The notes beneath the pieces were generated by a model. That model ran no database searches and was not told the DNA's origin. It saw only the letters and a list, made by a program, of their open reading frames with translations. Positions 42,600 through 49,574 of a stretch of 64,000 bases of DNA are shown in pieces. The DNA is from Desulfosporosinus sp. BRH_c37 (lineage in GTDB: Bacteria > Bacillota > Desulfitobacteriia > Desulfitobacteriales > Desulfitobacteriaceae). Both the position numbers and the translations under genes were made by a program. The DNA lies in NCBI GenBank assembly GCA_001516045.1, contig LOEW01000060.1, positions 1 through 64,000 on the forward strand, in the 5' to 3' direction. Numbering within the stretch: position 1 is the stretch's first letter; the number at the start of each line of letters is the position of its first letter.

Positions 42600-43445
42600 T
42601 TAATATTTTTCCATTGTAACTCCAATGTCAGAAGGTTTTCCAAAATACATCGAGGTGGTCACAATTGCATCAATACCGGTACGAGCATATTCTTCAATGT
42701 TACCTTCATTGACGCCACCCGCTCCAAGAAGAATGATGTTCGGGTTAACTGGTCGGATTTGATCAACGATGAATTTTAAATCGTTGGCAGGGACTTTATC
42801 AAATTGCAATCCCCCTACTCCAGATTCGATTAAAAGGCGTGCATCTTCAAGCGTTTCAACCTCGACAATAATCTTTTTTTCACAGGCATCGGCTTTAATC
42901 TCTTGAATTGCTTGGGCAAGATTGTTGATATCACCAAGAAAAGCCATATGTTGTTTAAAAATTAAGATTGTTTCAGATAAGCCCAGTCGGTGAGGAAAAG
43001 CACCTCCAGCGATAATAGAATTTATGGATAGCTCTTTAGTTCCAGGAAATGACTTCCTAGTAGCCAAAATAGTAATTTTAGGGTTCACTGCTTTAGCCTT
43101 ATCCACCATCTTTTTTGTTCTAGTCGCAATCCCTGAGGAGTATTCCAGGATATTCATAGACAATTTCCACGCTATATGAAGGCTTGATGCTAACCCTTCA
43201 GCTTCAATAAAGATATCCCCTTTGTTGACAACTGAACCTGATGGCAACGATCGAGTCGGCGTAATTCCAAGCTTAGCAAAGATCCGTAAAACTTCCTCTA
43301 CCCCAGATAACACCGTATATTCTCGAGCCATAAAACTCATCTTTCCCTTATGTCCACCTATACCAAGGGTCAGGGTAGTTAAATCGATATACGGAACATC
43401 CTCTTTGATCCAGTTGTCAATTGTTGCATCGCTTATATAAATCAT
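42600..43445 (-). CDS. modD: ModD, quinolinate-phosphoribosyltransferase-like molybdenum utilisation protein
   Basis: 281 residues of the NadC/ModD family. ModD members are found next to molybdate transport genes but their reaction is not established. Landmarks are the opening IDNWIKEDVPYIDLTTLTLG, then SSGIATRTKKMVD, ATRKSFPGTKELSI and the phosphate-binding end LLGAGGVNEGNIEEYA. The ATG at 43445 follows GGAGGTAGAGACT. It is 28 bases downstream of modA-1 and closes the modB-modC-modA-modD operon. Confidence 0.88.
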   Translation of the reverse strand: MIYISDATIDNWIKEDVPYIDLTTLTLGIGGHKGKMSFMAREYTVLSGVEEVLRIFAKLGITPTRSLPSGSVVNKGDIFIEAEGLASSLHIAWKLSMNILEYSSGIATRTKKMVDKAKAVNPKITILATRKSFPGTKELSINSIIAGGAFPHRLGLSETILIFKQHMAFLGDINNLAQAIQEIKADACEKKIIVEVETLEDARLLIESGVGGLQFDKVPANDLKFIVDQIRPVNPNIILLGAGGVNEGNIEEYARTGIDAIVTTSMYFGKPSDIGVTMEKY

Positions 43446-43473
43446 AGTCTCTACCTCCATTTACTTGCCTTAA

Positions 43474-44325
43474 TCAATTTCCCTTAATAAAACCATTCTT
43501 TGTAAAAATTTTCATTGCTTCAGCACTTTGTAAATACTCCATAAATTTCGAAGCAGCATCGCTGTTTTTGGAGGCTGCTACTACTGCTGCTGGTAAAAGA
43601 ACTGGTTTATGCGAATTAGCTGGGGCAGTAGCCACTATTTTAACTTTATTTGAGGTCATCGCTATTGTATCCCAAACAAAGCCTGCCTCGGCATTGCCTG
43701 TTTCAACATAGGCCATTACTTGCATGAGATCCTTGCCCATGACCAGTTTGGGTTGTAGGGTGTTCCATAAATTAAGCGTCTCTAAAGTTTCTTTAGTGGT
43801 CTTGGCTGCCGGAACCGATTCTGCCTCACCAATTCCAATTTTCTTAACCTCTGGTTTAGCTAAATCTCCAAAGCTGTTAATTGAAGTGTTGCTTTTACCT
43901 GCGATTAAGACAAGTTCATCCCCTAACAAATTTACCCTAGAATCTTTCTTAAGCAGTCCCTTTTGCTCAAGGGCATCCATCTGTGGCTTACCTTGAGAAA
44001 TAAATATATCCGTGGCAGCACCTTGCTCAATTTGATTTTGAAGTGAACCTGACGGTCCATAATTAAATACTAATTTCACTTGAGCATTTTTTAGCGCATA
44101 AAGTCCATTGATTTCTTCAAATGAGCCTTTTAAACTGGGAGCAGTGGAAATCAAAAGCTCAATGGGTTTATTCTGGCCAACTTTGCTACTTTCGGTTTTC
44201 TGGGTTTCATTTACAACACTTGAACATCCTGAGATAAATAGCGAAAGTAATAATATTGAACAAGCAACAAGTCTTAAGGTAACCTTTGTTTTATGATTCT
44301 CAATAATTCTACTGAGAGTTTTCAT
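43474..44325 (-). CDS. modA: Molybdate-binding lipoprotein ModA, copy 1
   Basis: 283 residues. Lipobox FISGC (Cys34), then ELLISTAPSLKGSFEEINGL, LVFNYGPSGSLQNQIEQGAA and GKPQMDALEQKGLL, the ModA oxyanion-site pattern (S/G-rich loops). GIGEAESVPAAKTTKETLE and NAEAGFVWDTIA complete it. It captures molybdate or tungstate at the outer membrane face of the cell for ModB/ModC of the same operon. Upstream GGGGAAATTC serves as ribosome site. Confidence 0.92.
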   Translation of the reverse strand: MKTLSRIIENHKTKVTLRLVACSILLLSLFISGCSSVVNETQKTESSKVGQNKPIELLISTAPSLKGSFEEINGLYALKNAQVKLVFNYGPSGSLQNQIEQGAATDIFISQGKPQMDALEQKGLLKKDSRVNLLGDELVLIAGKSNTSINSFGDLAKPEVKKIGIGEAESVPAAKTTKETLETLNLWNTLQPKLVMGKDLMQVMAYVETGNAEAGFVWDTIAMTSNKVKIVATAPANSHKPVLLPAAVVAASKNSDAASKFMEYLQSAEAMKIFTKNGFIKGN

Positions 44326-44362
44326 GAATTTCCCCGCTTTCTTATTAATACCCTAGATCAAA

Positions 44363-45424
44363 TCAGAAAACTATTAGCTCCGCAGGATCAATACGCAAGC
44401 CCCAAGGTTGTGGTCTATCCTTTAAATCAAGCCACATTTTTTTAGTGATCTCCCATTGTAAGTGATAGTTCCCTTGTTCCAAAGTCTGATTCTCCATTGA
44501 TAAATATACTGTCATTCTTGATGGAGTCTCGCTAGTAAAATTAAGCCAACACTTAAACACGTTGTCATCTTTTTCATCAGAGGCCACTTCGATCACGTGC
44601 GCATGAATACCAACATTTTTGACTTGTCTAGAGATTTCATGCCTAGTTTTTAAATTTATGCCCCATTCAAGTGCTTCTAACTCAAACCGTGATATGTATT
44701 TTGCCTGTGAAAAATTCTTACACCCTGTCAATTGTGCGGATACAAGTGACGGCGGACACCTGAATACTTCCTCTTTTCCCCCTTTTGCTTCAATTTTTCC
44801 CTGGGACAGTACTACCAATTTATCGCAAATTCTGTAGACTTCATCCATGTTATGGGTTACGAACAGGGTAACTCCCGGATAATCCGCTAAGATCTCAGTC
44901 AATTGTTTGACCATGTGGCTTCTTAAATAGTCATCAAGTGCAGAAAAAGGTTCATCTAAGAGCAAAGCCTCAGGCTCAATAGCCAAAGCTCTGGCTAGAG
45001 CAACTCGTTGCTGTTGTCCCCCGGAAAGCTGGTTGGGATACCTCTTTTCCAAGCCTTCCAGCTTGATCATCTTCATCTTTTGCTTGATTATGGCAATTCT
45101 GTCTGCCTGCTTTTTGTCTCCAATTCCAAAACCAATGTTCTCTTCGACGGTCATATTGGGAAAAAGAGCGTAATTCTGAAATAAAAACCCCAGCTTCCTC
45201 TTGCGACAGGGGAGATTTATCCCTTTCTTGGAGTCAAACAAAGTTCGCCCATTGAGAACAATACTCCCCTTATCGGGGGTATCAATTCCCGCGATGCAGC
45301 GTAAGGTCATGCTTTTACCTGAACCTGAAGCTCCCAAAAGGCCGAGAATATCCATACCTGCTTCAAAATTCACTTCAAGTGTAAAGCCGGGAAGTTCTTT
45401 TTGAATATCAACCAATAGTTCCAT
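44363..45424 (-). CDS. modC: Molybdate importer ATPase ModC, copy 1 (with C-terminal domain)
   Basis: 353 residues. ATPase domain: LGASGSGKSM (Walker A), NYALFPNMTVEENIG, LSGGQQQRVALARAL and LLLDEPFSALD. Residues about 240-353 form a TOBE-like regulatory extension, which in ModC can bind molybdate and inhibit transport. The second ModC (46374) lacks it. Begins 1 base after modB, ATG with TAGGAAATAGT. Confidence 0.9.
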   Translation of the reverse strand: MELLVDIQKELPGFTLEVNFEAGMDILGLLGASGSGKSMTLRCIAGIDTPDKGSIVLNGRTLFDSKKGINLPCRKRKLGFLFQNYALFPNMTVEENIGFGIGDKKQADRIAIIKQKMKMIKLEGLEKRYPNQLSGGQQQRVALARALAIEPEALLLDEPFSALDDYLRSHMVKQLTEILADYPGVTLFVTHNMDEVYRICDKLVVLSQGKIEAKGGKEEVFRCPPSLVSAQLTGCKNFSQAKYISRFELEALEWGINLKTRHEISRQVKNVGIHAHVIEVASDEKDDNVFKCWLNFTSETPSRMTVYLSMENQTLEQGNYHLQWEITKKMWLDLKDRPQPWGLRIDPAELIVF

Positions 45425-45425
45425 A

Positions 45426-46130
45426 CTATTTCCTACCCACTGTCGCGACCATCTTGTATTGATAATCAGTCCAATAATTCATTAACGTCATAACAATCAG
45501 GGAAATGATAAAAATAAGTATCACCCATGTCAAAGCCTTTCCCATATCTCCACTTTCAGCTGCAAAAAAGATCTCAGCAGGAATTGTCAAAGTCTTTCCG
45601 GGTATGTTACCGCCAATCATAAGTGTTGCTCCAAAATCGCCCAAGGCCCTGGCAAAGGCTAATACTGTACCTGCAGCTACTCCCGGCCAAGCCAGCGGAA
45701 TCGTTATCTTCCAAAATATTTTCCACTCTGAAACACCCAGTGTACGTGCAGCATTAATAATATTTTGATCAATTTGTTCAAAAGCACTTCTGACCGTTCG
45801 ATACATTAAGGGAAAAGCGACAACTGAAGCTGCAATAACGGTTGCCGGCCAAGAGAATATGACAGTCGTTCCAATTGCCATCAGGAGTTTGCCAAGGGGT
45901 CCATTCTTGCCAAATAGTATAAGAAGCAAAAATCCTACAACGGTTGGTGGTAAAACTAGAGGTAAAGTAAGGACACCATCAATCAATCCTTTGAAATTCC
46001 CCCTATACCCCGAAACAAAGTACGCAGCCGCAATTCCCAAGAAAAAAGCCACAATAGTTGCTAAAACAGCTGCTCTCAATGAAATTAGTAACGGGGAAAA
46101 GTCTAGTCCCATTAAATCACTGACAAACAC
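45426..46130 (-). CDS. modB: Molybdate importer permease ModB, copy 1
   Basis: 234 residues, about five membrane segments, with GVLTLPLVLPPTVVGFLLLI and the EAA-loop AARTLGVSEWKIFWKITIPL that contacts ModC. Start GTG after AAGGAGG. First gene after riboswitch copy 5, which gives this operon direct Moco feedback. Confidence 0.93.
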   Translation of the reverse strand: MFVSDLMGLDFSPLLISLRAAVLATIVAFFLGIAAAYFVSGYRGNFKGLIDGVLTLPLVLPPTVVGFLLLILFGKNGPLGKLLMAIGTTVIFSWPATVIAASVVAFPLMYRTVRSAFEQIDQNIINAARTLGVSEWKIFWKITIPLAWPGVAAGTVLAFARALGDFGATLMIGGNIPGKTLTIPAEIFFAAESGDMGKALTWVILIFIISLIVMTLMNYWTDYQYKMVATVGRK

Positions 46131-46169
46131 AATGACCTCCTTACCATAGGGTTTCTTCGTTCTAACTGT

Positions 46170-46344
46170 ACAAAAAAAATAAGACTCCCAAAAAGGGAGC
46201 CATGAGTAAACTGGCGTTCCAGTCTAATACGTGCTACTCCTTTTCAAAATGTGAAGGCATACCTGTTTCCAGGAACACCCTGAGGACCTAGATCCTGTCC
46301 AGTGACCATAGATTTGCCTCTTTAGGTCATTCTGGCTCGGAGAT
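46170..46344 (-). promoter_or_regulatory. Moco/Tuco riboswitch, copy 5, with terminator
   Basis: Minus strand: AATCTCCGAGCC, core TTCCTGGAAACAGGTATGCC, GAAAAGGAGTAGC, then GGCTCCCTTTTTGGGAGTC followed by TTATTTTTTTT, a strong terminator (46172-46203). Its position before a bona fide molybdate permease operon anchors the identification of all five copies as molybdenum/tungsten-cofactor responsive. Confidence 0.88.
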
Positions 46345-46373
46345 TAATTATTCAATTTTTCTAAACCACGAGT

Positions 46374-47039
46374 TCACTGAACTCTATGGAGCTTTCTAAT
46401 CCCCTCTTGTTTACCACGATCAAGCTTAATAATCTGGTCTCCCAGCATTTCTGCTTCCTGAGGATCATGCGTAACTAAGATGAATGGAATCTGCCATTGA
46501 GCTTGGAGTTTCAGCAACTCCTGTTGGAGTGTACTTCGCGTGTCCTGATCGAGGGCGGAAAGAGGTTCATCAAGCAGCAAAAGTTCGGGCTCCGTCATTA
46601 AGGCACGAGCCAAAGCAACTCGTTGTTTTTCTCCTCCTGAGATTTGATTGGGATAGCGATTTCGAAGATGTTCAATCTTTAGCATCTCTAAAACGTTAGC
46701 AGCGGTGAGGACTTTGTTGGGGACACTCCCTTTCTTAGGCTTACCATACATTACATTTTTTTCGACTGTCATATTGGGAAAGAGAGCATAATCCTGAAAA
46801 ACATACCCTATCCGTCGGTTTCTGATAGGAACATCCGTGCCATGTTGAGAAGAGAAAACATTCTTACCATGGATATTAATCTCCCCCCACGAAGGGGTCT
46901 GGAGTCCCGCTAGACACTGGAGTATAGTAGTCTTGCCAGCGCCAGAAGGACCTACAAGGGCCAGAATCCCATTACTCAACGAGATATCAGCCTCTAGTTC
47001 AAAGGTGGGTAACTTTTTTTTAAAATGAGCCTTGAGCAT
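46374..47039 (-). CDS. modC: Molybdate importer ATPase ModC, copy 2 (short form)
   Basis: 221 residues: GPSGAGKTT, DYALFPNMTVEKNVM, ISGGEKQRVALARAL, LLLDEPLSALD, and no TOBE-like extension. The ATG at 47039 overlaps the modB-2 stop (TAATG) and follows AGGAGG. The stop codon lies in AGTGAACTCG, a sequence like the edge of the three-hairpin repeat. Confidence 0.9.
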   Translation of the reverse strand: MLKAHFKKKLPTFELEADISLSNGILALVGPSGAGKTTILQCLAGLQTPSWGEINIHGKNVFSSQHGTDVPIRNRRIGYVFQDYALFPNMTVEKNVMYGKPKKGSVPNKVLTAANVLEMLKIEHLRNRYPNQISGGEKQRVALARALMTEPELLLLDEPLSALDQDTRSTLQQELLKLQAQWQIPFILVTHDPQEAEMLGDQIIKLDRGKQEGIRKLHRVQ

Positions 47040-47725
47040 TATGCTCCACCTCCTCGAGTATCTCGTCGTGGGCCTTTTCCCCATCGGTTTAGTCCATAAA
47101 TGACCAAAAAGCTAAAAACAGTCATGATGATCACCAAGATACTTGCTTGCCCAGTGTCGCCCGCCTCATTAGCAAAGTAGATGGCGATCGGCATTGTTTG
47201 CGTCTTGCCCGGGATATTGCCTGCAATCATCAACGTCGCCCCAAATTCCCCCAGAGACCGTGCGAAGGCTAGGACTAAGCCCGCAACAATACCATTTAAT
47301 GCTAACGGAAGGGTAATGGTGAAGAACACCCTTAGTTCTCTAGCTCCTAAGGTACGTGCTGCCTTTTCAAGATTTTGATCAACATTCTCAATGGCAACCT
47401 TTACAGCTTGGTACATCAAAGGAAAAGCTACGACAGCGGCTGCTATTACTGCTCCCGCTAAGGTGAAGACAATCCTAGTATGAAACCATAGTTCGAATAA
47501 CTTCCCTAAAGGACCGTTCTTCCCAAAGACATAAAGCAACATGAAGCCAATGACCGAGGGGGGGAGTACAAGGGGCAAAGTAATGATAGACTCTACAACA
47601 TCTTTACCCCAGAACTCACGCTTGGCCATCAGGGCAGCTATGGGTATCGAAGAACAAGCCACAATTATTACGGCAGCCAAGGCAACTTTCAGAGACAAAA
47701 TAATAGGAATATAGCTAAATTCCAT
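47039..47725 (-). CDS. modB: Molybdate importer permease ModB, copy 2
   Basis: 228 residues with SIITLPLVLPPSVIGFMLLY and the EAA-loop AARTLGARELRVFFTITLPL. It is a diverged paralogue of copy 1. Start ATG after GAGGGAGCCGCT. Gene order modA-2, modB-2, modC-2 differs from the first operon (modB, modC, modA), so the two were not made by a simple recent tandem duplication. Confidence 0.92.
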   Translation of the reverse strand: MEFSYIPIILSLKVALAAVIIVACSSIPIAALMAKREFWGKDVVESIITLPLVLPPSVIGFMLLYVFGKNGPLGKLFELWFHTRIVFTLAGAVIAAAVVAFPLMYQAVKVAIENVDQNLEKAARTLGARELRVFFTITLPLALNGIVAGLVLAFARSLGEFGATLMIAGNIPGKTQTMPIAIYFANEAGDTGQASILVIIMTVFSFLVIYGLNRWGKGPRRDTRGGGA

Positions 47726-47749
47726 AGCGGCTCCCTCAGAAACTAATTT

Positions 47750-47864
47750 ATCCAGTTTTCAAGACCCTCACTTCTATAAGTGGGGGTAGGTTCTTCGTAA
47801 ACTTCAGGTGGGGTAGAGTCCCCATCTGAAGCCCCGATGTTCAGCTTTAGTTGAACGAGTTCAC
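47750..47864. repeat. Three-hairpin repeat, diverged copy
   Basis: All three palindromes are present with compensated changes: CCCTCACTTCTATAAGTGGGGG, CTTCAGGTGGGG / CCCCATCTGAAG, GTTCAGCTTTAGTTGAAC, ending GAGTTCACT. Paired substitutions in the stems indicate that the fold is maintained. The edge provides the TGA stop codon of modA-2. Confidence 0.8.
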
Positions 47865-48670
47865 TTTGCTAAGGTCTTAAAACCATATTTCATAAAAACT
47901 TTTTGGGCATCCGAACTCTGTAAGTACTTTAGAAAGTCCTCTGCAACTTGCTTGTTTTTACTAGCCGCAATAAGCGCTGCAGGGTAGACAATGGGTTTGT
48001 GACTACTTGCTGGGACTACTGTAACAACTTTAACTTTTGTGGACCCTTGGGCATCAGACTGGTATACAAGTCCAGCCTCCACATTCCCTGTTTCTACATA
48101 ATTTAGAACCTGAGTCACATCCTTAGCCAACACAAACTTCGGCTGTAATGCGTCCCAAAGTTTGAGACTCGTTAACGATTCTTTTGCATATTTTCCTGCG
48201 GGTACGGATTCCGGAGTACCAATACTGATCTGATTAACACTCGCTTTAGTCAGGTCATCGAGGGACGTAACCTTGCTGTTATCCTTCCCTGTAATAAGTA
48301 CTAAATCATTTCCCAGTAAGTCGACTTTACTTTCTTTAACGATTAAGTTCTTTTGTTCTAAGGCATCCATCTGTGCCTTTCCTGCGGAAATAAAAAGGTC
48401 AACTGGAGCACCCTGTTCAATTTGTTGTTGAAGCGTACCTGAAGCTCCGAAATTAATGGTAAGCTTCACTTCGGGTTTTTTCTGAGCGTAATCTTTCTGG
48501 AATTCAGTCAATGAATCTTTCAAACTGGCTGCGGCCGAGATCATGATTTCAGTGGATTTAGCCTGTGGGGTTAGGGCGTTTGTTGATGGTTGGGAGGAAT
48601 TTCCTGCACTACAACCGACCAAAGATAGAATTAATAGAAAACTCATTAATAACCATAAGACTTTTTTCAC
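47861..48670 (-). CDS. modA: Molybdate-binding lipoprotein ModA, copy 2
   Basis: 269 residues; lipobox LVGC (Cys20), then EIMISAAASLKDSLTEFQKD, LTINFGASGTLQQQIEQGAP, GKAQMDALEQKNL and SIGTPESVPAGKYAKESL. GTG start after AAGGAGGAG. It heads the second molybdate operon, which lacks an aptamer but has the TTGCTA/TATAAT promoter at 48.8 kb. Stop codon lies within the repeat. Confidence 0.92.
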   Translation of the reverse strand: MKKVLWLLMSFLLILSLVGCSAGNSSQPSTNALTPQAKSTEIMISAAASLKDSLTEFQKDYAQKKPEVKLTINFGASGTLQQQIEQGAPVDLFISAGKAQMDALEQKNLIVKESKVDLLGNDLVLITGKDNSKVTSLDDLTKASVNQISIGTPESVPAGKYAKESLTSLKLWDALQPKFVLAKDVTQVLNYVETGNVEAGLVYQSDAQGSTKVKVVTVVPASSHKPIVYPAALIAASKNKQVAEDFLKYLQSSDAQKVFMKYGFKTLAK

Positions 48671-48798
48671 TTATACTCCTCCTTGATGTGTTATGTTAAA
48701 ATATATAGTGAGTTAGTGCATGTTAAGTTATCTAATAAATACCAAAGTATATCGATCGGTGCACATAACACTAACTAACTTAACAAGACTACTACGTC

Positions 48799-48828
48799 AT
48801 TATACTATAGTTAATCTTAGATTAGCAA
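48799..48828 (-). promoter_or_regulatory. Promoter of the second mod operon, with GTTAG elements
   Basis: Minus strand TTGCTA, 18-base spacer, TATAAT, followed by AGTTAGTTAGTG. About 25 identical positions are shared with the promoter at 36639-36667, including ATTATATTGCTAA upstream and ATAGTATAATG. Further GTTAG copies lie at 48712 and 48730. The rest of 48671-49574 contains the hairpin and GTTAGC repeats listed below and no gene I can support. Confidence 0.65.
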
Positions 48829-49107
48829 TATAATTCAATATGAATACAGGATTTCTTTCTCCAGTTCTACAGGGTTTAATAAGGCAGATTACGGATTTTT
48901 TCGTATCAGGCCTCAATGCCGCTGCGCGGCACCACTGATAAATGCAATAAATTCCCATTCTAGGGCAGAAAGTATACGGCTCTACTAGTAGCATATTTCA
49001 GAATCAAGTTACAGTTCTGTTTTGTTTGGAGATGATAGTTTGAGGAAATTCAAGAATATTTAACCCAAAGTGTAGCAAAAGGATTACCAAATTAGGCTTT
49101 TTGAGTG

Positions 49108-49137
49108 ATGGCTCCACATTATAAAATGAGGAGCCAT
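49108..49137. terminator. Orphan hairpin resembling the riboswitch terminator
   Basis: ATGGCTCCACATT ATAAAATG AGGAGCCAT is a stem of the same sequence as the terminators after the Moco aptamers (GCATGGCTCCAC...GGAGCC). No aptamer core precedes it on either strand and no T-run follows. It may be a relic of a sixth riboswitch once upstream of modA-2. Confidence 0.45.
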
Positions 49138-49244
49138 GCTTGTTTAGTCGCAACGTAACTTTATAGATTAAATTTGCAAATATTGTAATTTACCTATTGT
49201 AAATAAAAATATTCAATCGTATAATGGCATATCAGTTCATTTTT

Positions 49245-49274
49245 GTTAGCTTACGTTAGCTTATAATAGTTAGC
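49245..49274. promoter_or_regulatory. GTTAGC triple repeat upstream of the S-layer gene
   Basis: GTTAGC occurs at 49245, 49255 and 49269, and GTAAGTTAG at 49314, in the region shared by the divergent modA-2 and S-layer genes. Spacing of 10 bases between the first two puts them on one face of the helix. TATAAT lies between copies 2 and 3. A repressor site is likely; the binding protein is unknown. Confidence 0.45.
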
Positions 49275-49574
49275 GTCGCATATTTATCCAAATTTATTAA
49301 ACCGACCATCTAGCGTAAGTTAGTGAAACCAATCATTACAAAACTCTATATTTCTTCATTGTTATCGTTCTGAGGGTACCGTTCTGAGGGTACCCACTGG
49401 TATGAAACATTTTCAGGAGGGAAGCTTCAATAAATTCTGTGGATTAGTTTAGAGAATGCGCAATGTCTATAATCATACTATTCATTTTGAAAAGTGAGGT
49501 GAGAGGTACGACTATGAGAAGTCCCAGGTAAGGTGAAGAGATAGTTCATTAAAGACGAGAGGAGTATTCACTAC

